The notes beneath the pieces are model-generated. The model had not been told where the DNA came from. It worked only from the letters and a program-made list of their open reading frames with translations, and did no database searches. A DNA stretch of 64,000 nucleotides. Origin: an uncultured Rhodospirillales bacterium. GTDB lineage: Bacteria; Pseudomonadota; Alphaproteobacteria; Acetobacterales; Acetobacteraceae. Positions 11,574 to 18,848 of the stretch are shown piece after piece. The stretch spans positions 1-64,000 of the forward strand of contig CAIPLM010000147.1 in assembly GCA_903865895.1 (NCBI GenBank), given 5' to 3'. A program made the position numbers and the translations under genes. The stretch's first letter is position 1, and the number at the start of each line of letters is the position of its first letter.

Positions 11574-11592
11574 GGTGATGTTTCCCCCAAGT

Positions 11593-12378
11593 TCAACGCC
11601 CCTTCCATACCGGCGCCCGCTTCTCGGCGAAAGCCCGGGCACCTTCCAGCTGGTCCTCGCTGGTATAGAGCGTGGCGATGCTGGGGAAGGCGCGCGCGTT
11701 GATGCGGGCGAGCGCCTCGACGAAGGGTACCCCTTCGCTTTCCCGCGCCACCTCCTTGATGGCGGCGAACACGAGGGGCGGCCCGGCGGCGAGTTGGGCG
11801 GCGAGGGTGCGGGCGCGGTCCATCAGGGCATCGGGGGCAACGACGTCATTCACCAGGCCCCAGTGCTTCGCTTCCGCTGCTTCCATCCAGCGGCCGGTGA
11901 ACAGCAGCTCCATGGCGATGTGGTAGGGGATGCGGCGCGGCAGCTTCAGCGTGGCGGCATCGGCGATGGTGCCGGAGCGGATTTCGGGCAGGGCGAAGCG
12001 GGCGGTCTCGGAGGCGATGATGAGATCGGCGGCAAGCGCGATCTCGAACCCGCCGCCGACCGCGATGCCGCCCACCGCGGCGATGACGGGCTTGTTGAGG
12101 CCGGGCAGGGTCTGCAAGCCGCCGAAGCCGCCTGCGCCGTAATCGGCATCCGGCGGCTCGCCCTCGGCCGCGGCGTTAAGGTCCCACCCCGCGGAGAAGA
12201 ACCGCTCCAAAGCGGAGCCGAGGATGGCCACACGCAGGGTGGGGTCATCGCGGAAATCGGCGAAGACCTGGCCGAGTTGGCGGCTGGTGGCGGCGTCGAT
12301 GGCGTTGGCTTTGGGGCGGTTGAGCAGCACTTCGAGCACCGCGCCATCGCGGCGGAGAATGAATGGCGGTTCGCTCAT
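11593..12378 (-). CDS. caiD: Enoyl-CoA hydratase, carnitinyl-CoA dehydratase (CaiD) type
   Basis: A 261-residue crotonase. It shares the distinctive CaiD segments PKANAIDA, FFSAGWDLNAAAEGE, a GGGFEIALAADL core with the first active-site Glu, and the C-terminus FAEKRAPVWKGR. CaiD hydrates crotonobetainyl-CoA to carnitinyl-CoA. No caiA/caiB/caiT genes are recognised here, so it may act on another branched or hydroxylated acyl-CoA. The start at 12378 overlaps the stop of the acyl-CoA synthetase gene by ATGA. A long upstream extension in the same frame (to 13005) is antisense-like composition inside the synthetase gene and is rejected. Confidence 0.88.
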   Translation of the reverse strand: MSEPPFILRRDGAVLEVLLNRPKANAIDAATSRQLGQVFADFRDDPTLRVAILGSALERFFSAGWDLNAAAEGEPPDADYGAGGFGGLQTLPGLNKPVIAAVGGIAVGGGFEIALAADLIIASETARFALPEIRSGTIADAATLKLPRRIPYHIAMELLFTGRWMEAAEAKHWGLVNDVVAPDALMDRARTLAAQLAAGPPLVFAAIKEVARESEGVPFVEALARINARAFPSIATLYTSEDQLEGARAFAEKRAPVWKGR

Positions 12379-14414
12379 GCGCGCTCCCTCGTCATGCGGA
12401 TCACCACGTCGGCCGCGACCGCGCCGCGCCCGGCGGGGCGGACCATCAGCGGGTTGATCTCCATCTCCAGCAGCGCGCCCGCCTGCGCGATGGCGAAGCG
12501 CTGCACCGCCTGCACCGCGGCCACCGCCGCGCCGACGTCGCCGGCAGGCTTGCCGCGGAACCCGGCCAGCAGGCGCCCGACGCGCAGGGAGCGCAGCGTG
12601 GCTTCGATCTCGCCGGCATCGGAGGGCATGCAGAGCACCGCGGTATCGCCGACCAATTCCGCCAGCACGCCGCCGGAGCCGAGCAGCAAATAGAGGCCCA
12701 CTACCGGGTCTCGCGCGACGCCGATGATCACCTCGGCCACCGCGTCCTCCACCATGCGCTCGACGATGAGCGGGCCGCCGAAGGCTGCCATCGCCTCGGC
12801 GGCGGCCATCACCGCGTCCGCACTGTCGAGCCCGAGGCGGACGCCGCCGACTTCGGTTTTGTGCAGGATGTGGGTGGCGCCGGCTTTCATCGCGACGGGG
12901 AAGCCGAGCGCCTCGGCGGCCAGCACGGCCTCGGCCGGGGAGACCACCAGGCGGCCCTCGGGCACCGCGAGCCCGTGCCCGGCCAGCGTGCGCTTGCCGC
13001 GCCATTCGCCGAGGCTGTGCGCCTCGCCGGCTGGCGCTGGGGAGGCGAGTGGCGCCGGGCGCTCGACCGCTTCCCCGATCTCGGCGGCCGCCCGGAGCGC
13101 TGCCAGCGCCTCGTCGAGCCCGCAGAGCGGCACTACGCCCGCCTCAGCCAATGCCAGCGCGCGGGCCTCCGGCATCGCCTCGGGCAGGGTGGCGATCACC
13201 GCGGCCGGTGCGCCGGTCGCGGCGTGGGCGGCGATCATGGCGTCGGCGGCGATCGCCCAGTCGGCGCCGTCACACCGATCATCGCGCGGGAAGTCGAGGA
13301 TCAGGGCAGTCATCCCGAAGCCCGCCTCCATCACGGCGCCGAAGGTCGCGGTCAGCGCGGGGCCGTTGGCCCAGGAGAAAGTGTGGTAGTCCAGCGGGTT
13401 GCTCACCGTCACCAGCGGCGGCAGGGTGGCCGATACCGCCGCATGGCTGGCCGGATCGAGGGGGCGGAAGGTGAGCCCGCTGCCCTCGGCGCGATCGGCG
13501 ACCAGGGCCGCCTCGCCGCCGGAGCAGCTCATCGAGGCGATGTCGCGGCTGCGCATTGGGCCCGCGACGTGCAGCACCATCAGCGTCTCGAGCAGCGCCG
13601 GCACGCTCGCCACCTGCGCCACGCCGAGCCGGCGCAGGAAGGCCCGCGTCGGCGCGTCACCCCCGGCCAGTGAGGCGGTGTGGCTCGCGGTGAGCGCGGC
13701 CCCGGCCGCCGAGCCGCCGGTCTTCAGCGCCACGATCGGCACCCCGCGCGCCTGCGCCGCGATCGCCGCCGCGGCAAATTCCGCCGCATCGTCGATCCCC
13801 TCGATATGCAGGCCGATCGCGGTGATCCTTGGGTCTTCCAGCAGGGCCGCGATCACCGCGGACATGCCGACCACGGCCTGATTCCCCAGCGTGATCAGGC
13901 AGGCCAGCGGCAAAGCGCGGCGATGCATGGTGATGTTGACGCCGATATTGCCGGACTGGGTGATCACCGCCACCCCGCGGGCGACCCGCCGCCCGCCATG
14001 CTGGTCCGGCCAGAGCAGCACGCCATCCAGATAGTTCACGAAGCCGTAGCAGTTCGGCCCGAGCACCGGCATATCCCCCGCCGCCGCCCGGAACTCCGCC
14101 TGCAACCCCTCCTCGCCGCTCTCGGCGAACCCCGAGGCATAGGCCACCGCCCCGCCGCAGCCGACCTCCGCCAACTCCCGCAGCACCCCCAAAGTCAAAT
14201 GCCGGTTGAGCCCGATGAACGCCGCATCCGGCACGCCAGGCAGATCGGCCACCCCCCGATAGACCCGCCTCCCACCCATCTCATCGCGCGACGGATGCAC
14301 CGGCCAAACCGCGCCGCCATACCCCATCAACCCATTCTGCCGCACCACCTCCGCCGCCGCCTTGCCCCCAAACACCGCCACCGACCGCGGCCGCAGCAAC
14401 CGCTCGAGCGTCAT
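12375..14414 (-). CDS. NDP-forming acyl-CoA synthetase (fused alpha and beta subunits)
   Basis: A 679-residue acid:CoA ligase of the acetyl-CoA synthetase (ADP-forming) / protein acyl-CoA ligase family. Domains in order: a CoA-binding Rossmann domain (SVAVFGG...), a succinyl-CoA-ligase-like region with the phosphohistidine segment LTASHTASLAG, and a C-terminal ATP-grasp domain (FPVAMKAGATHILHKTEVGGV ... EMEINPLMV). It likely activates the carboxylic acid on which the downstream CaiD-like and upstream acyl-CoA dehydrogenase act. The ATG at 14414 begins the family start TLERLLRPRSVAVFGG; the longer frame to 14543 only reads through the repeat. There is no RBS better than weak because the repeat abuts it. 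Confidence 0.88.
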   Translation of the reverse strand: MTLERLLRPRSVAVFGGKAAAEVVRQNGLMGYGGAVWPVHPSRDEMGGRRVYRGVADLPGVPDAAFIGLNRHLTLGVLRELAEVGCGGAVAYASGFAESGEEGLQAEFRAAAGDMPVLGPNCYGFVNYLDGVLLWPDQHGGRRVARGVAVITQSGNIGVNITMHRRALPLACLITLGNQAVVGMSAVIAALLEDPRITAIGLHIEGIDDAAEFAAAAIAAQARGVPIVALKTGGSAAGAALTASHTASLAGGDAPTRAFLRRLGVAQVASVPALLETLMVLHVAGPMRSRDIASMSCSGGEAALVADRAEGSGLTFRPLDPASHAAVSATLPPLVTVSNPLDYHTFSWANGPALTATFGAVMEAGFGMTALILDFPRDDRCDGADWAIAADAMIAAHAATGAPAAVIATLPEAMPEARALALAEAGVVPLCGLDEALAALRAAAEIGEAVERPAPLASPAPAGEAHSLGEWRGKRTLAGHGLAVPEGRLVVSPAEAVLAAEALGFPVAMKAGATHILHKTEVGGVRLGLDSADAVMAAAEAMAAFGGPLIVERMVEDAVAEVIIGVARDPVVGLYLLLGSGGVLAELVGDTAVLCMPSDAGEIEATLRSLRVGRLLAGFRGKPAGDVGAAVAAVQAVQRFAIAQAGALLEMEINPLMVRPAGRGAVAADVVIRMTRERA

Positions 14415-14442
14415 GGGTGGAGCGACGGATGGAAAGGCAAGG

Positions 14443-14631
14443 CCAGGGCTCTGCCCTGGACCCGCCAAGGGCCGAGAGGCCCTTGGAACCCGTGACTCAA
14501 GGGCCTTGCTGAAGAGGGGGCCGACCGCAGCGGTTGCAACCACTGAGTTGGCCCCCTCTTCAGCAAGACCCTTAAAGTTAATGAGTCCAGAGGCCGCTGC
14601 CTCTGGCGGGGTCCAGGGGCAGCGCCCCTGG
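14443..14631. repeat. Mirror-image composite palindromic repeat
   Basis: A 189-base intergenic element made of five hairpins. From left to right the arms are 14443-14449/14453-14459 (CCAGGGC/GCCCTGG), 14465-14473/14478-14486 (CCAAGGGCC/GGCCCTTGG), a 22-base inverted pair 14501-14522/14550-14571 with one mismatch, 14587-14594/14599-14606 (CCAGAGGC/GCCTCTGG), and 14613-14620/14624-14631 (CCAGGGGC/GCCCCTGG). The left two hairpins and the reverse complement of the right two are copies of one module joined by GGACCC(C)GCCA. Similar G/C hairpins are common between genes in Acetobacteraceae. It sits between two co-directional genes, so it may act on the mRNA or be a mobile remnant. Confidence 0.85.
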
Positions 14632-14658
14632 CCTTCCTTCCGTCCCGCCGCCCGCCCA

Positions 14659-15810
14659 TCATGCCCCGAGTGGCCGCAGCAGTTCGCGGCTGATGATGTG
14701 GCGCTGGATTTCGCTGGTGCCGTCCCAGATGCGTTCGACGCGGGCGTCGCGCCAGAAGCGTTCGAGGGGGAGGTCGTCCATCAGCCCCATGCCGCCGTGG
14801 ATTTGGATGGCGCGGTCGGTGACGCGGGCGAGCATTTCGGTGGCGTAGACTTTGGCTTCGGAGATTTCGCGGTTGGCGGGGAGGCCTTGGTCGAGCCGCC
14901 AGGCGGCCATGAGGGTGAGGAGGTCGGCGGCGTCGATTTCGGTGATGCTGTCGGCGAGTTGGAAGGAGACGCCCTGGTAGCGGCCGATTTTCTCGCCGAA
15001 TTGCTCGCGTTGGGCGGCATGGGCGAGGGCGAGATCGAAGGCGCGGCGGGCGCGGCCGACGGCCATGGCGGCGACGGTGAGGCGGGTGGCGGCGAGCCAG
15101 GTGTTGACGATGGCGAAGCCTTGGCCCTCCTCGCCCAGCATTTGCGCGGCGGGCAGGCGGCAGTCGTCGAAGGTGAGGATGCAGTTGTTGTAGCCGCGGT
15201 GGGAGACGGATCGGTAACCTTTGCGGACGTCGAAGCCGGGCGTGCCGCGATCGACCAGGAAGGAGGAGATGCGTTTGCGGCCTGGCGCATCCTCGCCGGT
15301 GGCGACGAAGACGATGACGAAATCGGCGATGTCGGCGTGGCTGATGAAGTGCTTGCTGCCGTTGAGCACCCAGTCCGTGCCGTCACGCCGGGCGAAGGTT
15401 TTCATGCCGCGGAGGTCCGAGCCGGCGCCGGGCTCGGTCATGGCGAGTGCGTCGATTTTTTCGCCGCGCACGGAGGGCAGGAGGTAGCGTTCGCGCTGTT
15501 CGGCGTTGCCCGCGCAGAGGATGTTGGAGGGGCGGCCCCACCAGACCGTCAGGGCCATGCAGGCGCGGCCGAGTTCGCGCTCCAGCAGGGTGAAGGTCTG
15601 GTGATCGAGCCCGCCGCCGCCGTATTCGGCGGGGATATTGGGGGCGTGGAAGCCGAGCTCCATCACCTTGCGCTGGATGTCGCGGCCTATTTCGAGCGGC
15701 ACCTCGCCGCTGCGTTCCACCTCGGCTTCGAGGGGGTAGAGCTCGCGCTCCACGAAGTCGCGCACCGTGCGCACGACGAGATCCTGCTCCGGGGTGAGGC
15801 CGAAATCCAT
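14659..15810 (-). CDS. Acyl-CoA dehydrogenase with Asp at the usual catalytic Glu
   Basis: A 383-residue FAD enzyme of the acyl-CoA dehydrogenase family. Typical blocks are visible: AMTEPGAGSDLRG near the FAD, NGSKHFISHA, REQFGEKIGRYQGV, and the C-terminal QIHGGMG / TSEIQRHIISREL region. The catalytic base position of the medium-chain type (usually the Glu of YEGTSEIQR) is Asp363 in IWDGTSEIQR. The alternative base position used by isovaleryl-CoA dehydrogenase is Thr242. An Asp can still serve as base. The gene lies between the class II aldolase gene (5-base gap) and the repeat upstream of the acyl-CoA synthetase, so it likely oxidises the acyl-CoA made by that enzyme. Confidence 0.92.
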   Translation of the reverse strand: MDFGLTPEQDLVVRTVRDFVERELYPLEAEVERSGEVPLEIGRDIQRKVMELGFHAPNIPAEYGGGGLDHQTFTLLERELGRACMALTVWWGRPSNILCAGNAEQRERYLLPSVRGEKIDALAMTEPGAGSDLRGMKTFARRDGTDWVLNGSKHFISHADIADFVIVFVATGEDAPGRKRISSFLVDRGTPGFDVRKGYRSVSHRGYNNCILTFDDCRLPAAQMLGEEGQGFAIVNTWLAATRLTVAAMAVGRARRAFDLALAHAAQREQFGEKIGRYQGVSFQLADSITEIDAADLLTLMAAWRLDQGLPANREISEAKVYATEMLARVTDRAIQIHGGMGLMDDLPLERFWRDARVERIWDGTSEIQRHIISRELLRPLGA

Positions 15811-15815
15811 CGGTG

Positions 15816-16577
15816 CTATTCCGCGTAGGACGGGTCTTTGCGGTCGAGCACCTGCTTCATCTGCTCGAAATGCGCGACATCGGCGCCGCCATAGGCCTCC
15901 CAGCCCTTGGCGGTGCGCTCGGCGAGCTCGTCGGACATGACGGCGAGGGGCTGGCCGGTGGAGCGGGCGAGCACCAGTGTCTGGCAGGCGCGTTCGAGGT
16001 AGTAGAGATCGTCGAAAGCGGCGGCAGGGGTGGCGCCGACCACGAGCACGCCGTGATTGCCCATCATCATGCGGGCATGCTGGCCGATGCCGTGCGCGAC
16101 GCGCTCGCCCTCGGCCACGTCATCGGCAATGCCGCCGTAGTCCAGGTCATAGGCGATGCGGTTGTAGTAGCGCGCGGTGTTCTGCTCGATCGGCAGCACG
16201 GTGGGGTCCACCAGCGAGGCAACCGCGGTGGCGTAGGCGGAGTGGACATGCAGGATGCAGCGCGCCTGCGGCACCATCGCATGCATGCGGCCATGAATCG
16301 ACCAGGCCGAGGCGTCCGGCGCGTCTGGCCGGTTCATCGTCTCGGGGTCATCGGCATCGAGCAGCAGGAGTTCGCTGGCTTTCACCAGGGAGAAATGCCG
16401 CCATTTCGGGTTGATGAGGAACTTGTTGCCGGGGCCGGGCAGGGCGACGGAGAAGTGGTTGGCGATCGCCTCGTGCCAGCCGAATTCGACGGCAAGGCGG
16501 AAGCAGGCGGCGAGATCCACCCGCAGCTGCCACTCGATGTCACTGATGTTCCGGCGCGATTGCGTCATTCCGTCCAT
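15816..16577 (-). CDS. Class II aldolase/adducin-domain protein
   Basis: A 253-residue protein of the class II aldolase fold. The zinc site is seen as ILHVHSAYATAV (HxH) with a further His in MMGNHGVLVVG. The N-terminal GWHEAIANHFSVALPG is the substrate and phosphate-binding entry of the family. Members cleave or decarboxylate sugar phosphates and related acids; the reaction here is unknown. The ATG at 16577 has AGGAGGG seven bases upstream, better than the one at 16610. It is the first gene of the minus-strand catabolic run, so the run's promoter should lie in 16578-16655. Confidence 0.88.
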   Translation of the reverse strand: MDGMTQSRRNISDIEWQLRVDLAACFRLAVEFGWHEAIANHFSVALPGPGNKFLINPKWRHFSLVKASELLLLDADDPETMNRPDAPDASAWSIHGRMHAMVPQARCILHVHSAYATAVASLVDPTVLPIEQNTARYYNRIAYDLDYGGIADDVAEGERVAHGIGQHARMMMGNHGVLVVGATPAAAFDDLYYLERACQTLVLARSTGQPLAVMSDELAERTAKGWEAYGGADVAHFEQMKQVLDRKDPSYAE

Positions 16578-16655
16578 GGCGGGGCCCTCCTGCTGCGGGG
16601 ATGCTGCCATGGAATGGTGCGGACCGGAACAGGGGGCGAATTTCGCGCCGCCCTC

Positions 16656-17549
16656 CTACTGCTCTAAAAGCAGCGCCCGCGCATAAACCTGCTTGCGCGG
16701 GAGGCCGGTCGCCGCGGTGACGACGGCGACGGCCTCCTTGAGGCGATGGCCGGCAAGGGCCGCGCGCAGCCGAGAGTCGAGATCCTCGGCGTCGGGCGGT
16801 GTGTCAACGGCCGGGCCGACCACGATGGTGATCTCGCCACGCGGCGCACGCGCGGTAAAATCGGCGGCGAGGTCGGGCAAGGTGCCGCGGCGCACTTCCT
16901 CGAAGCGCTTGGTGAGCTCGCGCGCCACCGCCGCCTCCCGTGGGCCGAGCACGGCGGCGAGATCCTCTAGGGTTTCGACCAGTCGGTGGGGCGCCTCGTA
17001 CCAAATCATCGTCGCCGATAGCCCGGCGGCCTCGGCGGCGCGCAGGCTGGCGAAGGCGGCGCGGCGGGCGGCGCCCTTCGGCGGCGGGAAGCCGAGGAAC
17101 AGGAAGGGATGCGGCGGCAGGCCGGACAGGGTGAGGGCCAGCAGCGCCGCGTTAGCGCCCGGCACGCCGCCCACCGGCAGCCCGGCGGCAATGGCGGCAC
17201 GCACCAGCCGGTAGCCGGGGTCGGACACCAGGGGCGTCCCGGCGTCCGAAATGAGCGCGACGCGCTTGCCTTCGCGCAGCATCCCGAGCACCTGGGAAAT
17301 ACGGCCATCCTCATTGTGCTCATGCAGCGCCATGGTGCGCCCGGTAATCCCGAAATGTTGCAGCAGCCGGGCGCTGGTGCGGGTATCCTCGCAGAGGATG
17401 GTATCGGCGGCTTTCAGCGCCTCGACGGCACGGATTGTCATGTCGCCGAGGTTGCCGATTGGCGTGGGAATCAGCACAAGACCCTGTGGCGGCGAACTGC
17501 CGTGGGTTGGGCCGTCATCTTGGAGTGGGTCGAATGGTTCGTCGGACAT
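16656..17549 (-). CDS. rsmI: 16S rRNA (cytidine1402-2'-O)-methyltransferase RsmI
   Basis: A 297-residue SAM-dependent methyltransferase of the tetrapyrrole-methylase fold that 2'-O-methylates C1402 in the ribosomal decoding centre. Diagnostic motifs are LVLIPTPIGNLGDMTIRA, ILCEDTRTSARLL, ISDAGTPLVSDPG and the GGVPGANAALLAL loop. Divergent placement next to an LpoA-like gene matches the yraL/yraM pair of many proteobacteria. The ATG at 17549 makes the two genes overlap at their starts by 16 bases. An internal GTG at 17477 (VLIPTPIG) would leave a normal gap and is a real alternative. Confidence 0.95.
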   Translation of the reverse strand: MSDEPFDPLQDDGPTHGSSPPQGLVLIPTPIGNLGDMTIRAVEALKAADTILCEDTRTSARLLQHFGITGRTMALHEHNEDGRISQVLGMLREGKRVALISDAGTPLVSDPGYRLVRAAIAAGLPVGGVPGANAALLALTLSGLPPHPFLFLGFPPPKGAARRAAFASLRAAEAAGLSATMIWYEAPHRLVETLEDLAAVLGPREAAVARELTKRFEEVRRGTLPDLAADFTARAPRGEITIVVGPAVDTPPDAEDLDSRLRAALAGHRLKEAVAVVTAATGLPRKQVYARALLLEQ

Positions 17550-18844
17550 GGTTTGCCTTTGCCGCCGCTCTTCTAGCACTAAGCGGCTGCGGCGGCGCCC
17601 CGCAAACGGCGGGCGGCTCGGCGCCGGCGCAATCGGTGCTGGCGCCACGGCCGGCCGCGAAGCCGGCGGCCCCGCCGGCACAGCCGCTGGTGGCCACCGA
17701 AGCGCTCTCCACCCGCGCGCCCTCTGGCAGCCTGGTCGCCATTCTCGCCCCGCTCACCGGCGCCAATGCCGAGCGCGGCGCGGCTTTGGTGGCGGCGGCG
17801 AAGCTCGCGCTGGCCCCGCCGGGCTCGCCGATGCTGGAAGTGTTCGACACCGCTTCCACCGCCGAGGGCGCCAACGCAGCCGCCAGCCAGGCGATCGCGG
17901 CCGGGGCGGCGATGCTGATCGGCCCGCTGACCGCCGCCGAAACCGCGGCCGCCGCCGGACCGGCCACCGCGGCGGGGGTACCGATGCTGGCCTTCACCAA
18001 TGATACCGCCCAGGCCAAGCCGGGCGTCTGGACTCTCGGGCTGACCCCTGCCCAGCAGGTCCGCCGCCTCGTCGGCGCGCTCGCCGCCCAGGGCAAGACG
18101 CGGATTTCCGCCGTGCTGGCGCAGGACGCCTTCGGCCAGGCGATGAGCACGGCCCTCACCGAGGCGCTTGCCGAGGCCGCATTGCCGCCGCCGGTGATCC
18201 GCTTCCACGGCGGCACCATACAGTCGGCCAACGCGACGATGCGTGAGGTATCGGACTACGGCAGCCGCCGCGGCCCGCTCGACGCGCAGATCAAGGCGGC
18301 GCGGGCGCTGGGCACGCCGGAGGGGCGCAAGCGGGCGGCCGAGCTGGTGAAGCAGCCAGTGCCGCCGCCGCCGATGGACGCGCTGCTGCTGTCGGATTTC
18401 GGCGACACCCTGCACACCCTTGCCAGCCTGCTCCCTTACTATGACATCGACCCGCCTGCGGTGCGGGTGATCGGCCCGGCACAGTGGAGCAACCCGCTGG
18501 TGGCCGGCGAGACGGAGTTGAAAGCCGCCTGGTATGCCGCACCCGACCCCGCGTTGCGCGGCGAATTCGCCACCCGCTACGAGGCGGCCAATGGCGCCTC
18601 GCCGCCCGGCCTCGCCGATTACGCCTATGACGCGGCGAGCATCGCCCGTGCGCTGGTGCTGCGCGGCGAGGGCTTCAGCATGGCCGCGCTGTGCCGCCCC
18701 GAGGGCTTCGCGGGGGTGAACGGTATCGTCGGCCTGCAGCCGGACGGGCGGGTGCGCCGTGGTCTCGCGATTTTCGAGATCCAGCGCGGCGGCGCCACGC
18801 TGATCGACGCCTCGCCAGACACCCTGGCCGCGCCCGGCATCTGA
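17534..18844 (+). CDS. LpoA-like penicillin-binding protein activator (lipoprotein)
   Basis: A 436-residue protein that begins with a lipoprotein signal: MVRRTWFAFAAALLALSGC, lipobox LSGC with Cys19. After an Ala/Pro linker comes a periplasmic binding-protein type I fold (VAILAPLTGANAERGAAL ... MLIGPLTAAETAA ... GVWTLGLTPAQQVRRLV). This is the C-terminal half of LpoA, the outer-membrane activator of PBP1a; the N-terminal TPR part of gammaproteobacterial LpoA is missing, as in alphaproteobacterial members. The divergent rsmI neighbour supports the call. It is followed four bases later by a sensor kinase gene, so both may be one operon related to envelope state. Confidence 0.85.
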   Translation: MVRRTWFAFAAALLALSGCGGAPQTAGGSAPAQSVLAPRPAAKPAAPPAQPLVATEALSTRAPSGSLVAILAPLTGANAERGAALVAAAKLALAPPGSPMLEVFDTASTAEGANAAASQAIAAGAAMLIGPLTAAETAAAAGPATAAGVPMLAFTNDTAQAKPGVWTLGLTPAQQVRRLVGALAAQGKTRISAVLAQDAFGQAMSTALTEALAEAALPPPVIRFHGGTIQSANATMREVSDYGSRRGPLDAQIKAARALGTPEGRKRAAELVKQPVPPPPMDALLLSDFGDTLHTLASLLPYYDIDPPAVRVIGPAQWSNPLVAGETELKAAWYAAPDPALRGEFATRYEAANGASPPGLADYAYDAASIARALVLRGEGFSMAALCRPEGFAGVNGIVGLQPDGRVRRGLAIFEIQRGGATLIDASPDTLAAPGI

Positions 18845-18848
18845 GCCC

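Noticed and set aside
12379..13005. Extension of the CaiD-like gene into the acyl-CoA synthetase gene
   Set aside because: The added residues are Arg/Gly-rich, out of frame with the real synthetase protein, and the ATG at 12378 has the conserved crotonase start.
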